This document shows, in pieces, positions 26,601 through 35,227 of a DNA stretch of 64,000 nt (the first letter of the stretch is position 1; every line of letters starts with the position of its first letter). The notes under the pieces are model-generated. The model did no database searches and was not told the origin of the DNA. It was given only the letters and a program-made list of their open reading frames with translations. Position numbers and translations under genes: made by a program. This stretch comes from Pseudoalteromonas sp. T1lg88 (lineage in GTDB: Bacteria; Pseudomonadota; Gammaproteobacteria; Enterobacterales; Alteromonadaceae), in the NCBI RefSeq assembly GCF_002964765.1, contig NZ_PQCF01000023.1, positions 1 through 64,000 of the forward strand, written 5' to 3'.

Positions 26601-26921
26601 CGCCTGCTCGCGAGAATGACCGACCTCAAACCGTAAGGTACTGACCAGGCGGCCATTTTGGGTGGCCGAGTAAATATGCTCAACGCCCTTTATCTGCGCC
26701 AGCAGCTTTTCCAGCTCCACTGTCACCAGGCGTTCGACCTCTGGGGCTTCTATATCACTGACATCAACCAGGATATCGAACATGGGCACAACAATTTGCG
26801 GCTCTTCTTCGCGGGGCGTTTGCTGCAGTGCAAAGGCGCCGGCCACCAAGGCGATAATAAAGATAAACAAGGGCATTGGCCCACCCAGGCTGGCCCTCAC
26901 TCCTCTATCTAACCAAGTCAC
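23652..26921 (-). CDS. RND family efflux pump, inner-membrane permease
   Basis: The 1089-residue protein has the two-fold RND plan: a membrane span, a large periplasmic loop, and five spans, then the same again. The span 4 region holds LGLLVDDPITGIDN, with the paired aspartates used for proton coupling. The N-terminal TPREEEPQI motif is typical of a less-studied RND subgroup. The gene lies 3 bp after the HlyU-like regulator and overlaps the adaptor, so the three form one operon. The substrate is unknown; reactive sulfur or redox stress is suggested by context. Confidence 0.93.
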   Translation of the reverse strand: MTWLDRGVRASLGGPMPLFIFIIALVAGAFALQQTPREEEPQIVVPMFDILVDVSDIEAPEVERLVTVELEKLLAQIKGVEHIYSATQNGRLVSTLRFEVGHSREQALIDTYAKLYAYQDTMPAVVRQWQIKPIEVDDVAIVMLGLYSSAPQLYDDYQLTRMAQELATRLQRLEDTSEVKVITGRTRSANIYLDSAALNAHKTTISDVLYALSVANQLRDVGKVKDAQGHWRLQVQGGDALRSLEQLESLVVNVVNGQAVRLDSVASIIDGPGEAQHYQWLQTQDGQPQLPMVTLSVAKQAGANAVAVARDVHAQMQQLQDELLPPEVKVVTLRDYGQTANEKVNNLGASLVFAIVTVVLFIGVFLGWRPAIVIALALPICYGLTLSFDWAFGYTINRVTLFALILALGLLVDDPITGIDNISRFFSHQGSVQDRIVGAMAEIRTPLLMSTLTIMVAFFPLAFITGMMGPYMAPMAFNVPISVALSTLVAFFVTPWLAMKILKPEGDEVAEQAQAANLYTRMLDYLLLRRSRAKLMLLLVLVLFVFSACLPLLRAVPLKLLPYDNKSEVQVLVDMPEGTSLEDTSALLSKVQALSWQLNEVQTIAAYAGQPSSMDFNGMVRGYYRRYGDHLGELRILLRDKTERQHQSHAVVLRLRQQLAPLANKGISIKVIEVPPGPPVLSTLVAEVYAEPFVSEQQHRLGAELIAQRLRQEPHVVEVDSTLERQQQQLRFVTDKTKAALSALSTSDVVDAIAVAVQGREVGALYVTEEAKMLPIRVSLPYAQRDQAHLLALQVKGQRQISQISNDLGLVSAPQPLVPLSEVGEFHLEPRPQAIMRKDLKRVIYVTAELNGRTPAEVIADISADRGPEEVEPVSWQQRSFFNPGGSAAWQLPPGVDVSFSGEGEWRITIDVFRDMGIAFAFALAAILVLLRVQTRSMSLSLIIMSAIPLTVIGIMPGFWLLNQFGERQVAGAPEPVLFTATAMIGMIALAGIVVRNSLILVEFINQARAQGMAIKEALVTAGRVRMRPVLLTAGTTLLGNIVIVFDPVFSGLAIAIIFGIIASTLFTLLVVPLVYYLVFADEEHTHAT

Positions 26922-26924
26922 GGC

Positions 26925-27221
26925 CTACTCCTCACAAAACAGCGTGTACAGGGTGTTGAGTACGGCCCGTACCTGGTCGTTGCACAAGCTATAATAAATG
27001 GTCTGACTCTCACGGCGGGTACTCACTATGTTTTCCTGCCTCAGTACCGCCAAGTGCTGAGACAAGGCGGACTGGCTTAAGGGCACACTTTCATTAAGCT
27101 GAGAAACACTGAGCTCACCTTGTTGCAGGCAGCAAAGAATCATCAGCCGATTTTTATTGGCCAGCAGTTTTAGTAAGGCTTGAGCCTGCTCGGCATTGTC
27201 TGCCATTTTCATCAGGTCCAC
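26925..27221 (-). CDS. ArsR family regulator, HlyU/BigR-like thiol sensor
   Basis: The 98-residue winged-helix protein has the recognition helix SQSALSQHLAVLR and the wing RRESQTIYYSL. C30 and C96 are 66 residues apart, the spacing of the two sensing cysteines in HlyU, with C31 and C80 extra. HlyU/BigR/SqrR proteins release DNA when these thiols form a sulfur bridge with persulfides. It heads the efflux operon and is divergent from a DUF2892-rhodanese pair, a typical sulfur-handling setting. Two matching operators lie in the shared promoter region. Confidence 0.85.
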   Translation of the reverse strand: MDLMKMADNAEQAQALLKLLANKNRLMILCCLQQGELSVSQLNESVPLSQSALSQHLAVLRQENIVSTRRESQTIYYSLCNDQVRAVLNTLYTLFCEE

Positions 27222-27277
27222 GAGTTCCCCCGGTTAAGCTAGAGAATTGAAGTATGCAAATCAGTATAGAAGCTAAC

Positions 27278-27293
27278 ATTAGTAAAGTCTAAT
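27278..27293 (-). promoter_or_regulatory. ArsR-type operator 1, over the -35 of the efflux operon promoter
   Basis: ATTAG-N6-CTAAT dyad. On the minus strand it includes a -35 TTAGAC, followed by an 18-bp spacer and -10 TATACT (27263-27268). A bound repressor would block the efflux/regulator promoter. Its centre is 31 bp from operator 2, about three helical turns. Confidence 0.7.
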
Positions 27294-27301
27294 ATTAACT
27301 A

Positions 27302-27329
27302 TTGCTAAATTAGGTTTTACTAATATAAT
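27302..27329 (+). promoter_or_regulatory. Promoter of the DUF2892-rhodanese pair with ArsR-type operator 2 in its spacer
   Basis: -35 TTGCTA (27302-27307), 16-bp spacer, -10 TATAAT (27324-27329). The second ATTAG-N6-CTAAT dyad (27309-27324) fills the spacer exactly, a position where a bound repressor would exclude RNA polymerase. Confidence 0.7.
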
Positions 27330-27362
27330 TAAATTGAACAAATTACCAACAAGGGGCTTACC

Positions 27363-27551
27363 ATGAAAATACCCGCCGCACTCAGATTGATCGCTGGCAT
27401 CATGATTTTATTGTCGCTATTGTTAACTTATCTGGTCAGCCCAATGTGGCTGTGGTTTACCGCGTTTATCGCCGTTAACCTGATCCAATCGGCGTTTTCC
27501 GGCTGGTGTCCAATGATGGCCTTACTACGCAAATTAGGCATGGAGGAATAA
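27363..27551 (+). CDS. DUF2892 (YgaP-type) small membrane protein
   Basis: The 62-residue protein has two hydrophobic spans and the family motif NLIQSAFSGWCPMMALLRKLG, with a conserved cysteine. E. coli YgaP joins this domain to a rhodanese; here they are separate, adjacent genes, 1 bp apart. AGGGG precedes the ATG. It probably anchors or assists sulfur transfer at the membrane. Confidence 0.88.
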   Translation: MKIPAALRLIAGIMILLSLLLTYLVSPMWLWFTAFIAVNLIQSAFSGWCPMMALLRKLGMEE

Positions 27552-27552
27552 T

Positions 27553-27897
27553 ATGCTCACCCCAATCCCAGACTTACTAAAAACCATAGTTCCCAAGCAG
27601 CGCCGCGTTGATGCGCAACAAGCCAAGGCGGAGCTGGCCGAGAACCACGGCCTGTTAATTGACGTGCGTGAGCCTGCCGAGCACGCTACCAAGGCGGCTA
27701 CTGGTGCCATTAATATTCCTCGCGGTGTGCTGGAAATGAAGCTGATGGAAATAGAAAAAGACGCCAGCCGTCCTATCTATTTGCACTGTGCCAGCAGCGC
27801 CCGCGCCACCTTAGCCGCCGAGCAACTCACCCGGGTCGGTTATGAAAATGTCACCGTGATCAGCTGTAAGGCCGAGGAGGTATGTAGCGTCTTCTAG
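27553..27897 (+). CDS. Rhodanese-like sulfurtransferase
   Basis: The 114-residue single-domain rhodanese has LLIDVREPAEH near 34-44 and the catalytic cysteine C79 in YLHCASSARATLAA. Two further cysteines lie near the end (C105, C111). It transfers sulfane sulfur through a cysteine persulfide. The ATG follows GGAGGAATAAT at the end of the DUF2892 gene. With the thiol-sensing repressor and two operators upstream, it likely helps clear reactive sulfur. Confidence 0.9.
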   Translation: MLTPIPDLLKTIVPKQRRVDAQQAKAELAENHGLLIDVREPAEHATKAATGAINIPRGVLEMKLMEIEKDASRPIYLHCASSARATLAAEQLTRVGYENVTVISCKAEEVCSVF

Positions 27898-27972
27898 TTG
27901 ACATGCTTGTCACCGAACAGTAACACTGGTCGGATAAGCTCTGCATCATAAAAAAATAACAGGTACAAACCA

Positions 27973-29763
27973 ATGCAGTTTACTCGTAGACGTTTTTTAA
28001 AAGCTTCGGCAGCGGGATTTGGCGCTGCCGTTTTATCTCTTGGCCTAAGCGGCTGTGTACTCGACAATGACAGCGACGAAGAACAGATTAATGTTAGCTT
28101 CGACCATGGCGTAGCCAGCGGCGATCCCCTTAACGATAGCCTGATAATCTGGACTCGCGTGACGCCCAAAGACCCAAGCGTTACTCGCGTAAAGGTACAG
28201 TGGCAAGCGGCCACCGACGCCAACTTTGAATCCCTGGTTCATGATGGCCAAACCGAGGTGAGTGCGGACACCGACTTTACCCTGAAGGTCGATTTACAAG
28301 GGCTGGATGCCAACACCACCTACTATTATCGCTTTATTTCCTACGGTATCACCTCGGCCACAGGTAAGGGTAAAACCCTGCCCGTCGGCGACATAGATCA
28401 GGTTAAACTGGCGGTACTTTCTTGCGCCAACTACCCGGCCGGTTATTTCCATGTGTATGGCGAAGTCGCCAAGCAGGAAAACCTAGATGCCATCCTGCAT
28501 CTGGGTGATTACATCTATGAATATGGTGCCGGCGGCTATGCCAGTGAAGACGCCGCAGCCCTTGGCCGCGAGCTAGCCAGCGACAATAACGAAGAAATTA
28601 TTACCCTGGACGACTACCGTAAACGTTACGCCCTGTATCGTCAGGATGCGGATCTGCAGGCGGCGCACGGCCATTGCGCCTTTATCACCGTCTGGGATGA
28701 CCACGAAATCAGCAATGATACCTGGCACAGTGGTGCTGAAAACCATGATGATTCGGAAGGCCCGTTCGAAGAGCGAAAAATGCAGGCGCTGCGCGCCTAT
28801 TTTGAATGGATGCCAATCCGCAACGTCGCCGACAAAGAAAAAATCTATCGTCGCTTCGACTTCGGCAATCTGGTTTCTTTGTACATGCTCGATACCCGCG
28901 TCTTGGCACGTGATGAACAACTCAGTTACGGCGACTTTGACCTCACCACGGCCGCAGGCCAGTACGACTTTGCCAGCGCCATTGGTGCTCCAAGCAGGAC
29001 CTTACTTGGTGGCGAGCAGCTTACCTGGCTTACCGACGGTATCAGCACTTCAAGCCAGCAATGGCAGGTATTAGGTCAACAGGTATTGATGACCAAGATG
29101 CATCTGCCCGCCGAGGTGATGATGTTATTGGCCGCGGTGCAAGGCACCCTGGCTCAAGGTGGCGACACCGCGCCGCTATTGGCACAGGCCAACATTTTAT
29201 TTGCCGAGCTGGCACAAATTAAGGGCCGCATTTTAGCCGGCGACCCCAGCGTCACCGAGGCTGAGCGCGCTCGTGTAGAAACCGTATTGCCTTATAATCT
29301 GGATGCCTGGGATGGCTATGCTTATGAAAGGGAAGTAATTTTAGGCACAGCCCTGGCGACGCAGAAGAATCTGGTGGTGCTGGCCGGTGATACCCACAAT
29401 GGCTGGGCGGGACAACTGCGTACCGACGCTGCCAACCCCATCGCCGGTGCTCAGCCCGCCGGGGTCGAATTTGCTACCGCATCGGTTTCATCACCGGGTA
29501 TTGAAGAGTATTTGTCACTTAACACGCAAGACCCACAAGCCATAGCGCAAATGGAACAGGTGATTGCCCTGCTGATCGATGATCTGAGCTATAACAACCT
29601 GGTAAACCGCGGCTTTTTGACCGTGACCTTCAGCGCCGCTGCGGCGCAGGCACAATGGCATTATGTTGATACCATCAAGGCCCGCGCCTACCAGGTCAGC
29701 ACCGAGCGTGGCCAACAGCTGCAGATGCTGGCAGGCAATCCGCAGTTGCAGGCTCTGGGCTAA
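27973..29763 (+). CDS. phoD: PhoD family alkaline phosphatase
   Basis: The 596-residue protein has a Tat signal (TRRRFLKASAAG) and a possible lipobox LSGC near residue 27. The PhoD N-terminal domain (FDHGVASGDPLNDSLIIWTR) is followed by the catalytic metallophosphatase region with LHLGDYIYEYG, WDDHEISND and LAGDTHNG. PhoD enzymes are Tat-exported and release phosphate from mono- and diesters, using Ca/Fe. The tatABC genes are at 53.7 kb. The gene starts 75 bp after the rhodanese and appears separate. Confidence 0.92.
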   Translation: MQFTRRRFLKASAAGFGAAVLSLGLSGCVLDNDSDEEQINVSFDHGVASGDPLNDSLIIWTRVTPKDPSVTRVKVQWQAATDANFESLVHDGQTEVSADTDFTLKVDLQGLDANTTYYYRFISYGITSATGKGKTLPVGDIDQVKLAVLSCANYPAGYFHVYGEVAKQENLDAILHLGDYIYEYGAGGYASEDAAALGRELASDNNEEIITLDDYRKRYALYRQDADLQAAHGHCAFITVWDDHEISNDTWHSGAENHDDSEGPFEERKMQALRAYFEWMPIRNVADKEKIYRRFDFGNLVSLYMLDTRVLARDEQLSYGDFDLTTAAGQYDFASAIGAPSRTLLGGEQLTWLTDGISTSSQQWQVLGQQVLMTKMHLPAEVMMLLAAVQGTLAQGGDTAPLLAQANILFAELAQIKGRILAGDPSVTEAERARVETVLPYNLDAWDGYAYEREVILGTALATQKNLVVLAGDTHNGWAGQLRTDAANPIAGAQPAGVEFATASVSSPGIEEYLSLNTQDPQAIAQMEQVIALLIDDLSYNNLVNRGFLTVTFSAAAAQAQWHYVDTIKARAYQVSTERGQQLQMLAGNPQLQALG

Positions 29764-29783
29764 GCCTTAGGCTACGCCATAGA

Positions 29784-30389
29784 CTAGGCCTTAGGCGAGG
29801 CTTCTTCGGACGAAGCCTTTGCCGTGGCCTTTGGCTCTTGTTCAAGGCGCGCTAAGCGCGCGTCTATGCGCTCCACCGCATCGACCAGGCGTTGCATAAG
29901 CGCCTGGTTATCTTGATTAGTGCCGCCTTGCGCGGCGCTTTGTCCATGATGGTGCTCACCCTGCTGTGTTGCGGCTCGTTCCTTTTGCGTTAAAATCGCT
30001 TCGCGAAAATGATGCGCATCCACCACCCCAAGCAAGGACACCAAGGCTCCCGGCCCGGACTGTCCGGCGGTTTCAAAACTTAACCTATGCAAGCCGAATA
30101 CTCGCATCAGCGGGCCCTGAGTCATGGCCACATCGGTAATTTTATCAAGCGGAATGGATTTCTCCTCACGCACCCAGATACCACGCTTCACCACCAGCTT
30201 CTTTTCACTTAAGGTCGCCGACATGGCCGCCAAAATGCGCCCACCAAGCCACCATACCAAGACAGCGACAATGGGCAGTAAGGCGATGCCAAACAAGGTG
30301 ATACTGGCCACTAGCAACCAAATGGTCAGCCAGTATTGCTTAACCCTGGGGTCAAACTGGGCGGTGTTTAAAATCGTTTCGCTACTCAT
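29784..30389 (-). CDS. Bacterial PH domain (bPH2) membrane protein
   Basis: From the ATG at 30389 (GGAG 7 nt upstream) the protein is 201 residues, with two membrane spans (about 20-60). A bPH2 domain follows (SEKKLVVKRGIWVREEKSIP, then KITDVAMTQGPLMRVFGL). The C-terminal tail is Gln/Ala/Glu-rich and likely helical. The upstream open frame is not used because it lies inside the DUF3224 gene. It overlaps that gene's stop by 8 bp, so they are coupled. Function is unknown; bPH2 proteins often occur in pairs. Confidence 0.8.
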   Translation of the reverse strand: MSSETILNTAQFDPRVKQYWLTIWLLVASITLFGIALLPIVAVLVWWLGGRILAAMSATLSEKKLVVKRGIWVREEKSIPLDKITDVAMTQGPLMRVFGLHRLSFETAGQSGPGALVSLLGVVDAHHFREAILTQKERAATQQGEHHHGQSAAQGGTNQDNQALMQRLVDAVERIDARLARLEQEPKATAKASSEEASPKA

Positions 30390-30786
30390 CATCAAACTCC
30401 AAGCGGTAATCGAATTCATAATGGTGCACACCCTTATCGATACGAATACGCATCAGCCCAGATAGACCACGCAATTCGCCACTGGCGGAGTCAGGCACCA
30501 CTTCGAGGACGAGTCGGTCCTGGCCCTGATTCATGGTACCGAAGTGCTGCAACACAAAGCTGCCTTTTCTGCCATCCAGGGTACCGGTCACCTGCTCGAT
30601 GGCAACATAACCGGCGGAGCCTTGTACCACAGTCATGGCGCTCAACATCTCTCCCTGGCTAATGCCATGCAGATCGCCGCTAAAGGTTTTGTCTATCGAC
30701 ATGCGCCCAAGGTTAATGCCGTCGACACCGGTGGCATAGGCATCCTGGGGGTTTAGTGTCACGGTAAAGGTGCCGATCGCGTTCAT
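30382..30786 (-). CDS. DUF3224 domain-containing protein
   Basis: The 134-residue protein matches the DUF3224 pattern, a small beta-barrel cytoplasmic protein (TFSGDLHGISQGEMLSA, then GYVAIEQVTGTLDGRKGSFVLQH). It has no signal peptide. It is the first gene of a two-gene unit with the bPH2 protein. The family's role is not known. Confidence 0.88.
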   Translation of the reverse strand: MNAIGTFTVTLNPQDAYATGVDGINLGRMSIDKTFSGDLHGISQGEMLSAMTVVQGSAGYVAIEQVTGTLDGRKGSFVLQHFGTMNQGQDRLVLEVVPDSASGELRGLSGLMRIRIDKGVHHYEFDYRLEFDDE

Positions 30787-30827
30787 AAGTAAACCTGTTA
30801 ATGATTGTTTTATGTTTATTAGTATAT

Positions 30828-30857
30828 AAAAAAAGCCCGCAGTTCAATGCGGGCTTT
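30828..30857 (-). terminator. Terminator after the CxxCH protein gene
   Basis: Minus-strand stem AAAGCCCGCA / TGCGGGCTTT with a 6-nt loop, followed by TTTTATATAC. It is 9 bp beyond the stop codon of the gene at 30866. Confidence 0.9.
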
Positions 30858-30865
30858 ATCAATAG

Positions 30866-32554
30866 TTATTCGACGTTTCGTCGCAGCTCTTTAAAATGGA
30901 CACGCTGCTTAGCGTCAAGCTGAGCGTTGGCCTGCCATTGCAACCACTGCTTGAGGGCGATGGACATCTGCAAGGAATAGTCGAGCGAACGCCACTGCTT
31001 GGTATCATCATCGGCATAATTGGGCGCATTGCTGTCATGCATCAAGTTAACCTTCTGGCCCTGTTCATTGACCACCATCATGTTAAACGACTCTCCAGCA
31101 CCCACATTGGTAAAATAAGTCGCATCCACTGTGTCAAACGCCACCTGATACTTCACTTCGGCACTGTCACCCCCTCTGTCGATTCCGGCACTGGTGCTGC
31201 TGATCAGCGGCGCCACACATTGATGGGTTTGATCGCCGGAAAACTGCGACAACAAAGGGGGTGTATCGAAGTTTTTATCCGGTACCGAAGCGCTGCCATG
31301 GCACGACATACAGGAGCTGTTGCTGTTATCGGCAGGACCATTGAGGCGCTGATTGCAGCCCAGGTGCCCAGGTGCTCGCATGCGTCCTGAGCCCGCGTAT
31401 TTGTTCAGCTCATCGACGCTGTCCCAAATAATAACCGCTTCTTTAAAGCCATTTTCTCGGGGTGCCTGAGGGTAACTGATGGCATAGTGACCAGCGGGCG
31501 GTGTGTCATTACCCCACATCATGCCGAGCAGGCTGATGCGCTGCCATGGGTTTTTCTCTTTCGCTTTACGCAGGCCATCGGCGACGAAGGTGCCATAGAC
31601 CCAACCCGTATCGCGAGCACGGCTGTCTTTGACGGCAAAATCGAATTGCAGCAGCTTTACATCACCCCATTGAGCATAACTGCGCGGACATTGCTGACTT
31701 TCTTCCTGCAATGTGCACTCGTGACGATTGCTATCGCTGGGCTTACAGGCGCAAAAAGCCGGATCGGAAATATTGGCGTCCCAGCTGGGCATATTGGTCA
31801 ATATCGGCAACTGTGCCACGGTCGAGGTATTAAATAAGGGCTTGGCGATCACCGCGCCCTCATCAAAGCGAATATTGTCGCTTGGCACCTTAGCACCGCC
31901 ATCTTGCCACACCTGCCCCAACGTATAAGCCGCGGTCGCATTGTAAATAGCCACCGCCCACATGGTGGATTGATCGGTGCCGGTACCCGCCTGCACCGAG
32001 AAGGTCACCGGCGCTTCACGGGTTAAGCCATGGGTAAACTCCCGACCCGACATGGCATCATAGGTTTGAAACGGCATATGGAACCAGGGGCGCACCTGGT
32101 TTTCGCATACATCGAAGTCTTCCCTGTCCTGGCGCTGCACATTACCGGCGAGAATATAATCCATCACCGCCTCACTGTAGGCCAGCGCCAGCTTATACTT
32201 GTCTTTAGCGCTGGTGCCCTCGGCAAACAAGGCGTCGAAGCGTTTATCCCGCCAGGCCTGCGCCTGTTTATCGTCAACTGGCTGGCCAGGGAAGGCATCG
32301 GATAACTGAAACACCGGACCTGCGTAGGCCTGATTAGGCACATTGGTCAGTGTTTGTCCCGCCCACATTGGCTGAAAATTCGGGTCCTGCCAATAGCTGG
32401 GATACTGGCCCTGACAGGTGTTGATGGATTGATACTGCTGATTATAAATCGGCTCGTTACGCCAGTCGGCCAGCGCCGCCGTGCTGGTCAGAGACATGGC
32501 CCCGACGAACGCACATAGGGCACGAGATAGGGTGTTTACCTGCTTCATTATCAT
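30866..32554 (-). CDS. Exported protein with one CxxCH haem-binding motif
   Basis: The 562-residue protein has a signal peptide (cut near ALA-D, residue 29) and one CMSCHG motif near residue 414, so it probably binds one c-type haem. Several other cysteines (CQ, CAC, CTLQ, CP) could form disulfides. I do not recognise the family; the rest shows no known oxidoreductase domain. The gene is monocistronic with its own terminator. A periplasmic electron-transfer or redox enzyme is possible but unproven. Confidence 0.75.
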   Translation of the reverse strand: MIMKQVNTLSRALCAFVGAMSLTSTAALADWRNEPIYNQQYQSINTCQGQYPSYWQDPNFQPMWAGQTLTNVPNQAYAGPVFQLSDAFPGQPVDDKQAQAWRDKRFDALFAEGTSAKDKYKLALAYSEAVMDYILAGNVQRQDREDFDVCENQVRPWFHMPFQTYDAMSGREFTHGLTREAPVTFSVQAGTGTDQSTMWAVAIYNATAAYTLGQVWQDGGAKVPSDNIRFDEGAVIAKPLFNTSTVAQLPILTNMPSWDANISDPAFCACKPSDSNRHECTLQEESQQCPRSYAQWGDVKLLQFDFAVKDSRARDTGWVYGTFVADGLRKAKEKNPWQRISLLGMMWGNDTPPAGHYAISYPQAPRENGFKEAVIIWDSVDELNKYAGSGRMRAPGHLGCNQRLNGPADNSNSSCMSCHGSASVPDKNFDTPPLLSQFSGDQTHQCVAPLISSTSAGIDRGGDSAEVKYQVAFDTVDATYFTNVGAGESFNMMVVNEQGQKVNLMHDSNAPNYADDDTKQWRSLDYSLQMSIALKQWLQWQANAQLDAKQRVHFKELRRNVE

Positions 32555-32678
32555 TCCTTTTTATTAGTCGCTTTTAAATTGATAGTCGTTAAAGCTTAGT
32601 CGCAAAAATAAAAGGCGTTATTACATTTGCTTACGCCGCTCTGTTACACTCAAATGGACAATTCAATCTGGTACCCCC

Positions 32679-34471
32679 ATGGCTGCATCCAATACCGAAA
32701 CATCCATTAATGAGAAAAGTGCGCTACGTCACTTACGACCGATTTTCCGCTTTCTTTTACCTACAAGTGGGTGGTGGCCGCTGCGCTATTTGCCTTGGTG
32801 CTCACCGCAGGCATTAACCTTTCCCTGGGTCAGGGCTTGAAGCAGGTGATAGACCAGGGTTTTATCGCCGGCTCCATGGAGCAATTGCGCGGCTCGGTCT
32901 TTTTATTGATCAGCTTGATTGCATTGATGGCGGTAGGCATCTTTTGCCGCTTTTATCTGATGTCCTGGCTTGGCGAACGGGTCAGCAGCGATATTCGTAA
33001 GGCAGTGTTTGCCCGCATTCTCGCTCTGCACCCAAGTTATTTTGAAGAAAATCGCAGCGGCGAGATCATGTCACGCCTGACCACGGACACCACCTTGCTG
33101 CAAAGCATAGTCGGCTCGTCCTTATCCATGGCGCTGCGCAGCACCCTGATGCTGATCGGCGGCGTCATTATGCTCTTTATCACCAATGTGAAACTCACCC
33201 TGATAGTGCTCTTATGCGTACCCATGGTGCTGCTGCCCATGAAGCTTTTTGGCCGTCGGGTGCGCACTTTGGCCAGCAGCTCACAGGATGCCATCGCCGA
33301 TATCAGCACTTATGCCGGCGAGGTGATGCAAAACATCAAAACCGTGCACAGTTTTAATCGCCAAGGCAGTGAACTGGCCGCCTTTGACGGCGAGGTTGAT
33401 AAGGCTTTTGCGGTAGCTAAAAAGCGCATTATGCAGCGCTCTTTTCTTATCGCCTTTGTGATCTTTATCAGCTTTTCCGGCATCAGCTTTATGCTCTACA
33501 GCGGCGGTGTCGATGTGCTTAGCGGGAAGATGTCCGGCGGCGAACTGGCCGCCTTTGTGTTTTACGCCATAGTTGTGGCCATGGCGGTGGGTACGGTGGC
33601 GGAAATTTATGGTGAGCTGCAAAGAGCCGCCGGCGCGGCCAAACGTCTGATTGAATTACTGGAAGTGCAAAGCGAAATTCTTGACCCGACACAGGCACAA
33701 AGCCTGAATACCCAGGCTCAGGCTGATGTTATCGAATTTACTGACGTCAATTTTCATTATCCTTCCAGGCCACAGCAAAGCGCCCTATCGGCCTTTAATT
33801 TACAGATCACCCAGGGCGAAACTGTAGCCATAGTCGGCCCTTCCGGCGCCGGCAAAAGCACCTTATTTGAACTGCTACAACGTTTCTATGATGTCAGTGC
33901 CGGCAGCATTCGCCTGCATGGCACGGATATCCGCGAGCTTAGCTTGCATGATATTCGCGAACAAATGGCCATGGTAGCCCAGCACCCCGTACTATTCAGC
34001 GCCGATGTTTATCACAATATTGCCTATGGCAAGGAAGGAGCTACGCAGGACGAGGTGAGCGCCGCCGCCAGGCAGGCCTATGCCGATGAGTTTATCGAGC
34101 AGTTACCCGATGGCTACCACAGCTTTTTAGGAGAGCGCGGAGTGCGTTTATCCGGCGGGCAAAAACAACGTATCGCCATTGCCAGAGCCATACTCAAAGA
34201 TCCGAAAATTCTGTTACTTGACGAGGCTACCAGCGCCCTTGATGCGCAAAGTGAGCACCATGTACAGGCGGCATTAACCGAACTGATGAAGTCGCGTACG
34301 ACCCTGATCATCGCCCATCGCTTAAGTACCGTGATGCACGCCGATCGAATTGTGGTAATGGATAAGGGGAAGGTGGTTGCCAGCGGCAATCATGCTAGCT
34401 TAATGCAACAATCGCCGCTGTATCGAAAGCTTTGTGAGCTGCAGTTTAATCAGCCCAGCGCCTCCGCTTAG
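32679..34471 (+). CDS. ABC exporter (MsbA-like), N-terminus shifted by one base
   Basis: A full-length half-transporter: six membrane spans, then Walker A VGPSGAGKST, signature RLSGGQKQR, Walker B ILLLDEATSALD and HRLST. The open frame begins only at a GTG at 32771, which has no ribosome-binding site and cuts into the first span. A natural start exists at ATG 32679. Its frame reads through RHLRPIFRFLLP and would join YKWVVAAALFALV exactly if one base were added near 32760. So one base is missing here, by mutation or sequence error. The substrate is unknown, perhaps lipid or drug. Confidence 0.85.
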
Positions 34472-35112
34472 TTTTGTACGTTAGGTACGATTTGAATTTC
34501 TACGCGACGGTTTAGAGCGCGGCCATTTGCCGTGCTGTTGTCGGCGATAGGACGGCTTTCACCGTAACCCTGAGTACTGATACGCGCCGCCAGGATCTGG
34601 CTGTTCACCAAGTAGTTTTTCACACTTAGCGCACGCTGCTCAGACAGGTTTTGGTTGTATTCGCTGCGACCCGTGCTGTCGGTATGACCTTGTACGCTTA
34701 GGTAGGTTTTCTCGTACTTGTTCATCACGCTGGCGATGGCATTCAGAGTGTCATGAAAACCGCTTGAGATGTACGACTGCTCGGTAGCAAAGGTAATGTT
34801 TGACGGCATTACCAGGCGAATGTTGTCGCCTTCACGCACAACTTCAACACCAGAACCGGCTAGCTCATCACGAAACGCCTGCTCTTGGTTATCCATGTAG
34901 TTACCTACCGCGGCACCGGCTAGTGCACCGATAGCGGCACCGATGAAGATACGCTTATCATCATGATCGCCTGTGGCTTTACCTAATACCGCACCGACAC
35001 CGGCACCGATACCTGCGCCTTTTTGCGTATTGGTTGCCTGACAGCCCGTTAATAACAATGCCACTGAGGTTAGTGCCACGACAGGAGTCAAAGTGTTTAG
35101 TCGTTTAGCCAT
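34468..35112 (-). CDS. OmpA family lipoprotein with a glycine zipper
   Basis: The 214-residue protein has a lipoprotein signal (LLTGC, acyl cysteine at about 24) and a Gly/Ala-rich glycine-zipper segment (GAGIGAGVGAVLGKATG). An OmpA C-terminal domain follows, with the peptidoglycan-binding run VQGHTDSTGRSEYNQNLSE and GYGESRPIADN. It resembles E. coli YiaD. It should sit in the outer membrane and hold peptidoglycan. Its stop overlaps the convergent ABC exporter by 4 bp. Confidence 0.9.
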   Translation of the reverse strand: MAKRLNTLTPVVALTSVALLLTGCQATNTQKGAGIGAGVGAVLGKATGDHDDKRIFIGAAIGALAGAAVGNYMDNQEQAFRDELAGSGVEVVREGDNIRLVMPSNITFATEQSYISSGFHDTLNAIASVMNKYEKTYLSVQGHTDSTGRSEYNQNLSEQRALSVKNYLVNSQILAARISTQGYGESRPIADNSTANGRALNRRVEIQIVPNVQN

Positions 35113-35227
35113 GATTTATTTTCCTATTATTTGTCCTATTGGGGGATGGTAACAGATTTGCATGAACTTACGGTTAAAATGGAGCCAGTAAAAATGATTT
35201 ATTGCACTAATTTCAATGGTCTTGTTA

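Noticed and set aside
32771..32773. GTG as the natural start of the ABC exporter
   Set aside because: No ribosome-binding site, it cuts the first membrane span, and a one-base change links the upstream ATG frame perfectly.
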